Below are positions 1 to 8,690 of a stretch of 64,000 nt of DNA, in pieces. Origin of the DNA: Cryptosporangium phraense (GTDB lineage Bacteria > Actinomycetota > Actinomycetes > Mycobacteriales > Cryptosporangiaceae); the NCBI RefSeq assembly GCF_006912135.1, contig NZ_VIRS01000020.1, positions 1-64,000 on the forward strand, written 5' to 3'. The notes under the pieces are model-generated. The model was not told the origin of the DNA and did not search any database. It saw nothing but the letters and a program-made list of their open reading frames with translations. A program made the position numbers and the translations under genes. Positions within the stretch are counted from its first letter, which is position 1, and each line of letters begins with the position of its first letter.

Positions 1-2
1 CC

Positions 3-266
3 CCCGCCGACCGCGGCGCGCGCGTCGCAGGGCTCAACGGCCTGGCCGTGTCCGCGGTCGCGACGATCGCGCTCACGGTGGCCGGCGGTCTCGGCCTCAC
101 CTCGGGATTCCTGCTGCTCATCGTCCCGCTGCTCGCCGTGCTCTTCCTCTGGCAGGCGATCTGGAGCGTCATCCTCCGACGCTTCGGCGCCCCGGCCTGG
201 CTCATCGCCCCGGTCGGCGCGCTCGTCGTCGCCTGGCCGCTAGCGACGGCGCTCCCGCTCGTCTGA
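3..266 (+). CDS. C-terminal end of a small membrane protein (partial)
   Basis: The frame is open from the window edge to a TGA at 264-266, so the true start probably lies upstream; a GTG at 48 is an internal candidate. The visible 87 residues hold two hydrophobic segments, a Leu/Val/Phe-rich stretch around 95-160 and a second around 205-255, separated by a short basic loop (IWSVILRRF). This looks like the last two helices of an integral membrane protein. I do not recognise a family, and nothing in the next gene suggests a shared function. Confidence 0.5.
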   Translation, partial: PADRGARVAGLNGLAVSAVATIALTVAGGLGLTSGFLLLIVPLLAVLFLWQAIWSVILRRFGAPAWLIAPVGALVVAWPLATALPLV

Positions 267-348
267 GTGCAGTGGTAGCCCGGTAGAAGAAAGCGGGCGA
301 GCCCGACACCCTCGGAGCATCCACATTCGAGCCCTGGAGGAGAAAGAG

Positions 349-2046
349 ATGGCGCTCCCGAACCGTGACGGCGCTCGCCGCCACTCTGCCATCGGGCAAA
401 TCCTGACCGGTCTCCGGCACGGCGCAGTGACCGTGACCGACGACCTGGAGAACACCACCACGTTCGGCTACCTGTTCCCGAACCTGGTCAAGGACGCCGA
501 CAAGCACCTACCCGTCGACGACCCGCCCACCGTCGTCGCGAACCTGACCGCGCTCGGCGAGGCGATGGCCGACGTCAACCCGGCGTTCGGCGAGTTCGGT
601 GAGAGCAACGACTCGACGATCCCGGCCGTCTACACGTACCTCGGTCAGTTCGTCGACCACGACCTCACCGCGGCCACCGACCGCGACAACCCGGACGTCG
701 GCACGGTCACCGACGACAACCTGCACCCGGCCGACCCGGACCTCATCGTCCAGAAGCTCCACAACGCCCGCTTCCCGGCGCTGAACCTGGACTCGCTCTA
801 CGGCGACGGCCCGACGTTCGATCCGGACGACCCGACCGCGGCCCAGGACTTCTACGACGGCATCAAGCTCAAGGTCGGCCAGGTCCAGAAGCTCGGTCAG
901 AACATCGCCAAGAAGATCCCGCTCGAGGGCGACCTCGACCGCGACCTGCCCCGCACCCCCACCGGCGCCACCCCGGCCGAGAAGCGCGTGGCCCGCATCG
1001 GCGACGGCCGCAACGACGAGAACCTGATCATCGCCCAGCTGCACGTCGCGTTCCTGCGCTTCCACAACGCGGTCGTCGCCCAGGTCCGCGCCGGTTCCGG
1101 CCCGGAAGCCACCGACGAGGACGTGTTCACCGAGGCGCAGCGGCTGGTCCGCTGGCACTACCAGTGGATCGTCCTGCACGACTACCTGCCGACGATCGCG
1201 CTGCCCGGCGTCGTCGACAAGGTGCTGTCCGACCCGGCCAACCTGCTGGTGACCGCGGTCGGCCAGCGCGGCGACGACGAGCCGACGTTCATGCCGCTGG
1301 AGTTCGCGACGGCCGGCTTCCGGTTCGGGCACAGCATGGTCCGCGCGGTGTACGACTTCAACCGCAACTTCGGGCGCGGTGCGGCGGCCGGCGCGACCTT
1401 CGCCCAGCTGTTCCAGTTCACCGGCACCGGCGGCTTCCTTCCGGCGGCGACCGCGACGAAGCTCCCGTCGAACTGGATCGTCGAGTGGGACCGGTTCACC
1501 GAGTTCGACCCGCGGTTCCCCGACCGGTTCTCCCGGCGGATCGACACGAACCTCGCCGACCCGCTGTTCGACATGAAGAACCAGATCGCCGGCATCGACC
1601 CGCCGCCGTCGCCGACGGTGGCCCACGTCCTCAAGCACCTGGCTGTGCGCAACCTCCGGCGCGGGTACCTGCTGTCGCTGCCCACCGGCCAGGCGGTCGC
1701 AGCCGAGCTCGGCCTCGACGCGCTCACCGAGGACGAGCTGCTGCACGACACGACCAGCAAGGTCGCGGTCGCGCTGCAGAAGGGCGGCTTCCTCGAGCGG
1801 ACCCCGCTCTGGTTCTACCTGCTCAAGGAGGCCGAGGTCCGGGCCGGCGGCAACTCGCTGGGCGAGGTGGGCAGCACGATCGTCGCCCAGACGCTCGTCG
1901 GCCAGCTGCGCCTCGACCCGGGCTCGTACCTCAACGTCCAGCCCGGCTGGGTGCCGGAGGACGGCGTCCGGCTGTCCGACGGCCGGGGCGTCCGCACGAT
2001 CAAGGACCTGTTCCGGGTGGCCGGCGTCTTCCCGGTCCGGCCGTAG
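349..2046 (+). CDS. Animal-type haem peroxidase family protein
   Basis: This 565-residue protein belongs to the animal haem peroxidase (peroxidase-cyclooxygenase) superfamily. The distal-histidine motif GQFVDHDLT is at residues 99-107 (His104), and the proximal-histidine region FRFGHSMVR is at 324-332 (His328). The stretch between them, with AQLHVAFLRFHNAVV, also fits the family. I see no signal peptide or membrane segment, so it is probably cytoplasmic or exported by an unknown route. The ATG at 349 follows a strong GGAGGA ribosome site. Bacterial members oxidise small phenols or halides with peroxide, but the substrate here cannot be told. It is transcribed alone and ends at a shared hairpin with the convergent hydrolase gene. 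Confidence 0.85.
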   Translation: MALPNRDGARRHSAIGQILTGLRHGAVTVTDDLENTTTFGYLFPNLVKDADKHLPVDDPPTVVANLTALGEAMADVNPAFGEFGESNDSTIPAVYTYLGQFVDHDLTAATDRDNPDVGTVTDDNLHPADPDLIVQKLHNARFPALNLDSLYGDGPTFDPDDPTAAQDFYDGIKLKVGQVQKLGQNIAKKIPLEGDLDRDLPRTPTGATPAEKRVARIGDGRNDENLIIAQLHVAFLRFHNAVVAQVRAGSGPEATDEDVFTEAQRLVRWHYQWIVLHDYLPTIALPGVVDKVLSDPANLLVTAVGQRGDDEPTFMPLEFATAGFRFGHSMVRAVYDFNRNFGRGAAAGATFAQLFQFTGTGGFLPAATATKLPSNWIVEWDRFTEFDPRFPDRFSRRIDTNLADPLFDMKNQIAGIDPPPSPTVAHVLKHLAVRNLRRGYLLSLPTGQAVAAELGLDALTEDELLHDTTSKVAVALQKGGFLERTPLWFYLLKEAEVRAGGNSLGEVGSTIVAQTLVGQLRLDPGSYLNVQPGWVPEDGVRLSDGRGVRTIKDLFRVAGVFPVRP

Positions 2047-2055
2047 TTCCCGCCA

Positions 2056-2085
2056 CTGTGCCGTCCGTCAGGACGGACGGCACAG
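2056..2085. terminator. Perfect 14-bp-arm hairpin between convergent genes
   Basis: Arms CTGTGCCGTCCGTC and GACGGACGGCACAG are perfect complements separated by AG. The hairpin sits just after the peroxidase stop and overlaps the last codons and stop (2068-2070) of the convergent hydrolase. It can serve as a two-way terminator. No T-run follows on either strand, as is usual in high-GC actinobacteria. Confidence 0.65.
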
Positions 2086-2952
2086 GTCGGCGACGGCCCG
2101 CGCGAACTCCTCCGGCGCCTCCTGGGGCACGTTGTGCTCCGCGTCCAGCACCCGGTAGTCCACCAACGACGAGAACTTCCGCTCGTGCGCGCTGCGCGGC
2201 TGGGGCGGGCGCACGGTGTCGTGCTCCCCGTCCAGAACGATCGTGGGGACGTCGATCCGCGGCAGTTTCGCGATCGCGTCCTCGGTGGCCGCGTACGCGG
2301 GGTCCCCGTCGACGAGGCCGAACCGGTGCCGGTAGGAGTGCACGACGACGTCGACGTAGTCGGCGTTGTCGAACGACGGCGCGGTGGCCGCGAACTCGGC
2401 GTCGGTGAACGACCAGGTCGGCGACCACTCGCTCCACAGCAGCCGGGCGTACTCGGCGCGGTACCGGGTCAGCCCGCGGACCCCGCGCTCGCCGTGCAGG
2501 TAGTACTGGTACCAGAGCCGCCGCTCCGACGCCGGATGCGTCGGGGCGTCCGACCCGGCGATGTCCTGGACGTTGTAGCCGTTCGCGGTGACCAGCCCGC
2601 GCACCCGGTCCGGCCACAGCGCGGCGACCAGGCAGGCCGCGCGCCCGCCCCAGTCGTACCCGGCCACCACCGGCCGGTCGAGCCCGAGGGCGTCGATCAG
2701 CGTCAGCAGGTCGTGGGCCAGCGCGGCCTGCTGACCCGAGCGGACGGTCCCGGCGTCGAGGAACCGGGTCGGCCCGTAGCCCCGCAGGTAGGGCACGATC
2801 ACGTCGGCCTCGGGGAGCGTCACCCGGTCGAACGACCGCACGTCGTACGGGAAGCCGTGCAGCAGGACCACCGGCGGGCCGTCCGGGTCGCCGCGCCGTT
2901 CGTAGGCGACGTCGAGGACTCCGGCGCGGACGTGGTGCAGAGGGTCGGTCAC
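2068..2952 (-). CDS. Alpha/beta hydrolase (epoxide hydrolase / haloalkane dehalogenase type)
   Basis: This is a 294-residue alpha/beta hydrolase. The oxyanion-hole motif LHGFP is near residue 31, and the nucleophile elbow is GYDWGG with Asp100. An Asp nucleophile marks the epoxide hydrolase / haloalkane dehalogenase / fluoroacetate dehalogenase branch rather than a Ser esterase. An acidic residue in LDGEHD and a histidine in DAEHNVP complete a likely triad. The GTG start at 2952 directly follows the TGA of the upstream reductase gene with no gap, so the two are translationally coupled. It is the last gene of the MerR-controlled operon. The substrate is unknown; an organic epoxide or halide would fit. 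Confidence 0.85.
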   Translation of the reverse strand: MTDPLHHVRAGVLDVAYERRGDPDGPPVVLLHGFPYDVRSFDRVTLPEADVIVPYLRGYGPTRFLDAGTVRSGQQAALAHDLLTLIDALGLDRPVVAGYDWGGRAACLVAALWPDRVRGLVTANGYNVQDIAGSDAPTHPASERRLWYQYYLHGERGVRGLTRYRAEYARLLWSEWSPTWSFTDAEFAATAPSFDNADYVDVVVHSYRHRFGLVDGDPAYAATEDAIAKLPRIDVPTIVLDGEHDTVRPPQPRSAHERKFSSLVDYRVLDAEHNVPQEAPEEFARAVADLCRPS

Positions 2953-3894
2953 TCAACTACTCAACCGCATCAGGCTCTCCGCCGTCGCCAGGATCGCCTC
3001 CTCCGGAGGCCGCGGGTTCCAGCCCAGCTCGGTGCGGATCCGCGCGATCCGCAGCTGCTTCGGCGTCACGTCCGGCCCGTCGGCCTCGGCCGCCGGGAGC
3101 CGGTCGGCGAGCTCCGGGTACCGGTCGCGGAGGATCCGCGCGATCTCCAGGTAGCTCGCCTGCGCGCCGAGGTACGGATCGTCCGGCGCGGCCGCCGTCG
3201 CCAGGTAGCGCCGGCCGGCCGCGGCCGGCGCGGTCATCGCGCGCACGTGCGCGTCGGCCACGTCCCGCACGTCGACGATCCCGAACGACGACTTGGGGAC
3301 GGTCGGGAGCGCGCCCTGGAGCATCGCCGCGACCATGCCGACCGACGCCGAGAGCGACGGGTGCAGGGCCGGCCCGAAGATGCCGGTCGGGTTGATCACG
3401 ACGAGTTCGAGCCCGTCGTCGTGCGCGTAGTCCCAGGCCGCGCGTTCGGCGATCGTCTTCGAGCGGACGTAGGCGGGCAGGTCGTCGGCCGGGTCGGTCC
3501 AGTCGGACTCGTCGTAGGGGCGTCCGACCGGCGGGGCGCTGTACCCGATCGCCGCGAACGAGGACGTCATCACGGCCCGCCGGGCCTTCCGGGCGGCTCG
3601 GAGCACCCGGAGCGCCCCGTCCCGGGCCGGGACGATCACGTCGTCCGGGTTCTCGGGCTCACGCGCCGGGAACGGGGACGCGACGTGCAGCACGTACTCG
3701 CAGCCGTCGACCGCGCGCTCCCATCCGTCGTCCGAGAGGAGGTTCGCTTCGACGACGTCGACGTCGTGGTCGAACGTGGGGGACCGGTCGAGGGACCGGA
3801 CCGTCGTCCGCACGCGGTGGCCGTCTTCCCGCAGGCGGGCGATGGTGTGTGACCCGAGGAACCCGGTGCCGCCGGTGACCAGGACGTCGGCCAT
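2953..3894 (-). CDS. Extended SDR, dihydroflavonol-4-reductase-like NAD(P)-dependent epimerase/reductase
   Basis: This 313-residue extended short-chain dehydrogenase has the nucleotide motif GGTGFLG at residues 8-14, downstream DVVEANLL, and the catalytic pair Tyr142/Lys146 in YVRSK. The overall pattern resembles bacterial aldehyde or ketone reductases annotated as dihydroflavonol reductase-like. It overlaps the MerR gene by one base at its start and abuts the hydrolase at its end, so the three form one operon. With a MerR regulator in front, a role in handling a reactive aldehyde or ketone is plausible but inferred. Confidence 0.85.
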   Translation of the reverse strand: MADVLVTGGTGFLGSHTIARLREDGHRVRTTVRSLDRSPTFDHDVDVVEANLLSDDGWERAVDGCEYVLHVASPFPAREPENPDDVIVPARDGALRVLRAARKARRAVMTSSFAAIGYSAPPVGRPYDESDWTDPADDLPAYVRSKTIAERAAWDYAHDDGLELVVINPTGIFGPALHPSLSASVGMVAAMLQGALPTVPKSSFGIVDVRDVADAHVRAMTAPAAAGRRYLATAAAPDDPYLGAQASYLEIARILRDRYPELADRLPAAEADGPDVTPKQLRIARIRTELGWNPRPPEEAILATAESLMRLSS

Positions 3895-4304
3895 CAGCGC
3901 AGCTCCCCGGTGACCGCGATGGTCTCGTCGATGGCGGCCTGCTCGGCGGCCACGTCGCCGCGCTCGCGGGCGGCCCAGAGCCGGACCTTGGCGTCGAGGT
4001 AGCGCCGGCGGACCTGCAGCCGCTCGATCTCGTCGGCCAGCCGGGCCGAGTGACGCTCGAACAGCTCGCGCTGGTGGCTCGGGTCGGTCATGCCGCGCAG
4101 GTAGGCGCGCATGTCGTCGATGCCCATCCCGGCCGTGCGCAGGCAGGCCAGGGCCTCGATCGTGTCGACGGTGCCGTCGTCGTAGCGGCGGTGGCCGCTC
4201 TGCGGATCGCGCGGGACCGGGGCGATCAGCCCGATGCGTTCGTAGTACCGGAGGGTCGCCTCGGGGAGCCCGCTGCGCCGGGTGACCTCCTGGATCGATG
4301 TCAT
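3894..4304 (-). CDS. MerR family transcriptional regulator
   Basis: This MerR-family activator has an N-terminal winged helix with EATLRYYERIGLIAP and the wing HRRYDD, followed by a coiled-coil helix rich in Arg and Glu. The ATG at 4304 gives 136 residues. A TTG at 4319 would add five residues but is unlikely, because it lies in the promoter. The -10-like hexamer ends 7 nt before the ATG, so the message may be leaderless. No Cys cluster for metal binding is seen, so the effector is probably an organic compound. It heads the operon with the SDR and hydrolase and probably regulates itself through the palindrome at 4321-4338. Confidence 0.85.
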   Translation of the reverse strand: MTSIQEVTRRSGLPEATLRYYERIGLIAPVPRDPQSGHRRYDDGTVDTIEALACLRTAGMGIDDMRAYLRGMTDPSHQRELFERHSARLADEIERLQVRRRYLDAKVRLWAARERGDVAAEQAAIDETIAVTGELR

Positions 4305-4310
4305 GCTCCT

Positions 4311-4341
4311 ACTCTGCAAAACCTGAAGTGCTTCAGGTCAA
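4311..4341 (-). promoter_or_regulatory. MerR-type promoter with 18-bp palindromic operator
   Basis: ACCTGAAG-TG-CTTCAGGT at 4321-4338 is a perfect palindrome. On the minus strand it lies inside a long promoter spacer: TTGACC at 4341-4336, 19 bp, then CAGAGT at 4316-4311. A 19-bp spacer carrying a dyad is the hallmark of MerR-activated promoters. The predicted transcription start coincides with the MerR ATG at 4304. Confidence 0.75.
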
Positions 4342-4490
4342 GAGCGACGAGGGAGCCGGATGCGCGCTCGCCCAAGTTCGCCCGCCTGCGCTGCCGCGGG
4401 CGGAGGCGGCCAGACCCCGCGCCGCCCGGGGCTTCGATCCGTCGGCGCGGCGGCCGCACCAGGTGCAGAACGGCCCGGCCTGGGTTGGCC

Positions 4491-5336
4491 CTAACGGTTG
4501 GTGCGGCCGAGGTCGACGGGGAGCTGGATGCCGGTGACGTGGCGGGCCTCGTCGGACGCGATCCACGCGACCGCGGCCGCGATGTCGTCGGCCTGACTGA
4601 TGCCGTCCGGCAGCGACCCCATGTACAGCGGCCCGAGCGCCGGGTTGGCGCCGATCAGGTCGTTGATCTCAGTCATCGCCAACCCGGTCTGCACGCCGTA
4701 CGGATGCACCGAGTTGACCCGGATCCGGTACTCGGCCAGCTCGTTGGCCAGCGTCTTCGACAGCCCGGTGACGCCGTGCTTGGCCGACACGTAGTCGGCC
4801 AGGAACGGCAGCCCGACGAGCCCGGCGACCGAGCTCGTGAACGTGATCGACCCGCCGGTGGCCTGCTCGATCATCGTCGGGATGGCGGCCTTCGCGGTGT
4901 GGAACGCACCGGTCAGGTTGATGTCGATCGTGGTCTTCCAGTGCTCGGCGTCGATCTCCCAGGCCCGCGCACCGGTCGTCATGCCCGCGTTGGCGATCAC
5001 CACGTCGAGCCGGCCGAGTTCGGCGACCCCGGCGTCCACCGTGGCCTTCACCGCGTCGTAGTCGCGGGTGTCGGCCTGGCGGGCCACGATCCGCCGGTCC
5101 AGCTTCTCGACCAGCCGGACGGTCTCGGCCAGGTCCTCGGGCGTCGACCCGGCGTAGGTGGTGGTCGGGATGTCGGCGCAGAGGTCGAGCGCGATGATGT
5201 CCGCGCCCTCGGCGGCCAGGCGCAGCGCCTCGGCCCGGCCCTGCCCGCGGGCGGCGCCGGTGATGAACGCGACCTTGCCGACGAAACGCCGGGCGATCGG
5301 GGTGTTCGGGACCGGCGCGGCCGGAATCTCCGTCAT
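4491..5336 (-). CDS. Mycofactocin-coupled SDR family oxidoreductase
   Basis: This 281-residue classical SDR has TGAARGQGR at 26-34, NAG at 116-118 and the YxxxK pair Tyr182/Lys186. After strand 2 it carries the long insertion DLCADIPTTTYAGSTPEDL before the next helix. That insertion is typical of the actinobacterial SDR group whose NAD is held tightly and recycled by mycofactocin. The group oxidises alcohols such as carveol or sterols. It is transcribed divergently from the LacI-type gene, sharing the operator at 5359-5372. No mycofactocin synthesis genes lie nearby. Confidence 0.8.
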   Translation of the reverse strand: MTEIPAAPVPNTPIARRFVGKVAFITGAARGQGRAEALRLAAEGADIIALDLCADIPTTTYAGSTPEDLAETVRLVEKLDRRIVARQADTRDYDAVKATVDAGVAELGRLDVVIANAGMTTGARAWEIDAEHWKTTIDINLTGAFHTAKAAIPTMIEQATGGSITFTSSVAGLVGLPFLADYVSAKHGVTGLSKTLANELAEYRIRVNSVHPYGVQTGLAMTEINDLIGANPALGPLYMGSLPDGISQADDIAAAVAWIASDEARHVTGIQLPVDLGRTNR

Positions 5337-5358
5337 AGGACTCTCCTTGTGACCAGCA

Positions 5359-5372
5359 CTAAATCGCTTTAG
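5359..5372. promoter_or_regulatory. LacI-type operator in divergent promoter
   Basis: CTAAATCGCTTTAG has a central CG and near-perfect symmetry, matching the LacI/PurR pattern of inverted half sites around CG. It lies between the divergent SDR (start 5336) and LacI-type gene (start 5392) and is the natural site for that regulator to control both. A -10-like TACCCT at 5380-5385 ends 6 nt before the regulator ATG. Confidence 0.65.
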
Positions 5373-5391
5373 CGGACGCTACCCTAGAGCC

Positions 5392-6303
5392 ATGCCGCGC
5401 ACGAGGGTCACGCTGAAGGACGTCGCCCGCCTCAGCGGTGTCTCGCCGGCCACCGCGAGCTTCGTGCTCAACCAGGTGCCCGGGCAGACGATCCCGGCGG
5501 CCACCCAGGCCCGGGTGCGGCAGGCCGCCGACGAGCTGGGTTACGTCCCGCACGGCATCGCCCGGGCGCTGCGCGAGGGCACGTCCCGGATCGTGATCCT
5601 CAACGTCGGGCGGCTACCGCGCCGCTCCACGCTGGAGAGCTTCGTCGACGGGCTGGACGCCGAGCTCACCCGGCTCGACCACACGCTGCTGGTCCGGTAC
5701 GGCGGATCGCTCAGCCGGGCCGTCGGCGCGGCGGCGCCCCGGGCCGTGCTCGACCTGGCCGGCCTGTACGCGAGCGAGGACCCGGACGCGCTGGACGGCG
5801 GCTGGATCGCCGGACTGGCCGCGCACACGCTGACCCAGATCGCCCATCTCGCGCGCACCGGCCACACCGCGATCGGGTTCGCGGTGCCCGAGGATCCCCG
5901 CGTCGCCCGGCTGGCCGAGCTGCGGTCGGCGCAGGCCCGGACGGCGGCGGCCGGCCTCGGCCTGGCCGAGCCGGTCACGTTCCCGGTCGGCGAGTCGGCC
6001 GTCGCCGGCCTGGCCGCGCTGCGCGCCGGCCATCCCGAGATCACCGCGGTAGCGGCCTTCGACGACGACGTCGCGATCCGCCTCCTCGCCGCCGCCCGCG
6101 AGCTGGACGTACCGGTGCCCGGTCGGCTCGCGGTGATCGGCTTCGACGACGCCGACTACGGGGCACTGTGGACCCCGGCGCTGACCACGGTCCGGATCGA
6201 CGGCGCCGCCTACGGCCGCTGCGCCGCCCGGGTAGCCCTCGGCCTCCCGCCGGGTTCCCTACCCCCCGACGCGGCGGTCGTCGTCGAGCGCCAGTCGGCA
6301 TAG
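5392..6303 (+). CDS. LacI family transcriptional regulator
   Basis: The N-terminal LacI helix-turn-helix is clear (TLKDVARLSGVSPATASFVLN, then a hinge helix GIARALREG). It is followed by a periplasmic-binding-like sensor domain ending with AVIGFDDADYGALWTPALTTVR. At 303 residues it is shorter than the usual 330-345, with a trimmed middle of the sensor domain, so ligand binding may be altered. The ATG at 5392 has no ribosome site but a -10-like TACCCT just upstream, suggesting a leaderless message. It probably represses the divergent SDR gene and itself. Confidence 0.85.
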   Translation: MPRTRVTLKDVARLSGVSPATASFVLNQVPGQTIPAATQARVRQAADELGYVPHGIARALREGTSRIVILNVGRLPRRSTLESFVDGLDAELTRLDHTLLVRYGGSLSRAVGAAAPRAVLDLAGLYASEDPDALDGGWIAGLAAHTLTQIAHLARTGHTAIGFAVPEDPRVARLAELRSAQARTAAAGLGLAEPVTFPVGESAVAGLAALRAGHPEITAVAAFDDDVAIRLLAAARELDVPVPGRLAVIGFDDADYGALWTPALTTVRIDGAAYGRCAARVALGLPPGSLPPDAAVVVERQSA

Positions 6304-6372
6304 CCCGGCCGATCGACGCGAAACCGGGGTTGTGAGGCACCCCGAAGCCCCGATTACCGGCCAATCCGCGGG

Positions 6373-7008
6373 TCAGGGCAGCGGGCTGACCGGCGCGAGC
6401 CACAGGCCCACCAGCGCGTCGGTCAGGCCGGACGCGGCGGACGACCAGCCGACCCAGGGGCCGTGCCCGCCCTCGGCCAGCACCCGTTCGCACTCGGCGA
6501 GCAGGTCGACGATGAGCAACCGGGTCATGTAGTTGCGCTGCAGCCGCACCTCGAGCGGCAGCGGGGGCGAGCAGCGGTTGAGGCCGTCGAGCACGTCGGT
6601 GAGGATCGGGTCCTCGAGCGCCTCGGACGTGACCAGGTCGCGATAGGCCGGGTCGGCCATCAGCTGCGCGCTGAAGCGGGCGAACCACGTCGGGGCGCCG
6701 AGTGACTCCAGGTAGTCGGTGGCGGGCCGGACCCAGCAGCTGATCCAGTCGCGGGGGTCCTCCGAGCCGCGGATGCTCTCCACCAGCGCCCGGCGTCGCT
6801 CGATCACCGGGCCGTGGTGCCTGCGGAGGATCGCCCGGACCAGGTCGGTCTTCGTGCCGAAGTGGTAGTTCACCGCCGCGTTGTTGCCCTGACCGGCCGC
6901 TTCGCTCACCTGACGGTTCGACACCACGGTGAGCCCGCGCTCGGCGAACAGGCGCTCGGCCGCGTCGAGGATCGCCTCGCGCGTCGCCGTCGCTCTGGTC
7001 GTCTCCAT
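6373..7008 (-). CDS. TetR family transcriptional regulator
   Basis: This 211-residue TetR regulator has the N-terminal DNA-binding domain at residues 8-60 (REAILDAAERLFAERG, then VNYHFGTKTDLVRAILRRH). The C-terminal part is an all-helical ligand domain without recognised family features. It is divergent from the MFS exporter gene with 119 nt between starts, a classic arrangement in which the regulator represses the pump. A short dyad, GCTTG-TAT-CAAGC at 7056-7068, next to a TTGACG element is a possible operator. Confidence 0.85.
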   Translation of the reverse strand: METTRATATREAILDAAERLFAERGLTVVSNRQVSEAAGQGNNAAVNYHFGTKTDLVRAILRRHHGPVIERRRALVESIRGSEDPRDWISCWVRPATDYLESLGAPTWFARFSAQLMADPAYRDLVTSEALEDPILTDVLDGLNRCSPPLPLEVRLQRNYMTRLLIVDLLAECERVLAEGGHGPWVGWSSAASGLTDALVGLWLAPVSPLP

Positions 7009-7127
7009 CCGGCCATCTCCTCGCTGTGGCTCACGACACCTGCGGCCAGCTTGACGCTTGTATCAAGCAACCGATTACATGTGGGTAGTCAAGCAGGTGA
7101 TTTAAACACTCTCACTAAGGCGCAGTC

Positions 7128-8582
7128 GTGCAAACATCCGAACGGTCCGAGCGGACGAATCTCGTCGTGGCCGTGCTGGCCGCGGCGGGCATCTCGGTCT
7201 CGCTGATGCAGACCCTGGTCATCCCGTTGATCCCGGAGCTGCCGAAGCTCCTGCACGCCGCCCCGAGCGACGCCGCCTGGGCCATCACCGCGACGCTGCT
7301 GGCCGCGGCGGTCGCGACCCCGGTCGTCGGCCGGCTCGGCGACATGATCGGCAAGCGCACGATGCTGCTGTTCAGCGTCGTCCTGATGATCGTCGGGTCG
7401 GTGATCGGGGCGCTGAGCGACAGCCTGACGCCGATGATCGTCGGACGCGCCCTGCAGGGCGCGGCGGCGGGCGTGATCCCGCTGGGCATCAGCCTGATGC
7501 GGGACACCGTCCCGGCCGAGCGTCTCGGCTCGGCGACCGCGCTGATGAGCGCGTCGCTCGGCATCGGCGGCGCGCTCGGGCTGCCGGCGGCCGCGCTGCT
7601 GGCCGACCACGCCGACTGGCACGCGCTGTTCTGGGTGTCGGCCGCGGTCGGCGCGCTGGTCGGCCTGCTGGTGCTGGCGTTCGTGCCGCACTCGACCGTG
7701 CGCACCGGCGGTCGCTTCGACTACGTGGGGGCCGTGGGACTGTCCGCCGCACTGATCTCCCTGCTGCTCGCGATCTCCAAGGGCGGCGACTGGGGCTGGA
7801 CCAGCGGTCTGACGATCGGGCTGTTCGTCGTCGCGGTCGTCGTCGTGCTGGCCTGGGGCTTTTACGAGCTGCGCACCACTCAGCCGCTGGTCGACCTGCG
7901 GACGACGGCCCGGCGCCAGGTGCTGCTGACGAACCTCGCGTCGATCGGGATCGGCTTCGCGATGTTCGCGATGTCGCTGGTCATTCCGACGCTCCTGCAG
8001 CTGCCGACCGCGACCGGGTACGGGCTGGGCAAGAGCATGCTGACCGTCGGCCTGGTGATGGCGCCGTCCGGCCTGGTGATGCTGGTCGCGGCCCCGCTGG
8101 CGGCCCGGGTCGCCCGGGTGCGCGGCTTCAAGCTGACGCTGATCATCGGCGCGGTGATCATCGCCGCCGGGTACGGGTTCGACGCGCTGTTCATGGACGC
8201 GATCTGGCAGCTGGTGCTCGGCACCTGCATCATCGGCGCGGGCGTCGGCTTCGCCTACGGCTCGATGCCGGCCCTGGTGATGGCGGCCGTGCCGGTCTCC
8301 GAGACCGCGGCCGCGAACAGCCTGTCGACGCTGATGCGCTCGCTCGGGACGTCGTTCGCGAGCGCCGTCGGCGGGGCGATCATCGCGAACATGACCGTGG
8401 CGCTCGGGCCGGTGTCGGTGCCGTCGCAGAACGCGTTCCGGGTCGTGCTGCTGCTCGCGTCGGGCGCGGCCCTCGTCGGCGCGCTGATCGCGGTGTTCAT
8501 CCCGCGGCACACGCGTCCGACGCCGGACGCGGCGATCCCGGCCGAGGAGGCCGACGGCCTCGAGGCCGCCGTCGCGCACTGA
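7128..8582 (+). CDS. MFS drug-efflux transporter (DHA2 / EmrB-QacA type)
   Basis: This 484-residue major facilitator has about 14 hydrophobic segments, the size and spacing expected of the DHA2 drug:proton antiporter family. The motif A loop GRLGDMIGKR is near residues 65-75, and a motif C-like GIGGALGLPAAA stretch follows. It would sit in the cytoplasmic membrane and export lipophilic compounds. The GTG start at 7128 follows a weak AAGG. Expression is probably controlled by the divergent TetR gene. The substrate is unknown. Confidence 0.85.
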   Translation: MQTSERSERTNLVVAVLAAAGISVSLMQTLVIPLIPELPKLLHAAPSDAAWAITATLLAAAVATPVVGRLGDMIGKRTMLLFSVVLMIVGSVIGALSDSLTPMIVGRALQGAAAGVIPLGISLMRDTVPAERLGSATALMSASLGIGGALGLPAAALLADHADWHALFWVSAAVGALVGLLVLAFVPHSTVRTGGRFDYVGAVGLSAALISLLLAISKGGDWGWTSGLTIGLFVVAVVVVLAWGFYELRTTQPLVDLRTTARRQVLLTNLASIGIGFAMFAMSLVIPTLLQLPTATGYGLGKSMLTVGLVMAPSGLVMLVAAPLAARVARVRGFKLTLIIGAVIIAAGYGFDALFMDAIWQLVLGTCIIGAGVGFAYGSMPALVMAAVPVSETAAANSLSTLMRSLGTSFASAVGGAIIANMTVALGPVSVPSQNAFRVVLLLASGAALVGALIAVFIPRHTRPTPDAAIPAEEADGLEAAVAH

Positions 8583-8593
8583 CCTCGTCGACG

Positions 8594-8618
8594 ACGACGG
8601 GGCGTCCCGTCGTTGTTT
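8594..8618 (+). terminator. Intrinsic terminator after MFS gene
   Basis: Arms ACGACGGG and CCCGTCGT with a GCGT loop are followed by TGTTT. The position, 11 nt after the transporter stop and before the catalase gene, fits a factor-independent terminator that separates the two. Confidence 0.6.
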
Positions 8619-8690
8619 GAACCATTCCAGAGACGGACAGGAGACGAACGTAGGCAGACGATCCCAATCGACGACGTGAGGAGTCTGCGT

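Noticed and set aside
4333-4566. Small frames between the MerR and SDR genes
   Set aside because: They have Arg/Ala/Pro-rich composition, no ribosome site, and overlap the MerR promoter or the SDR 3' end.
6325-6344. Hairpin CGGGGT-N8-ACCCCG after the LacI-type gene as a terminator
   Set aside because: The stem is only 6 bp with a large loop and no T-run, too weak to list as a terminator.
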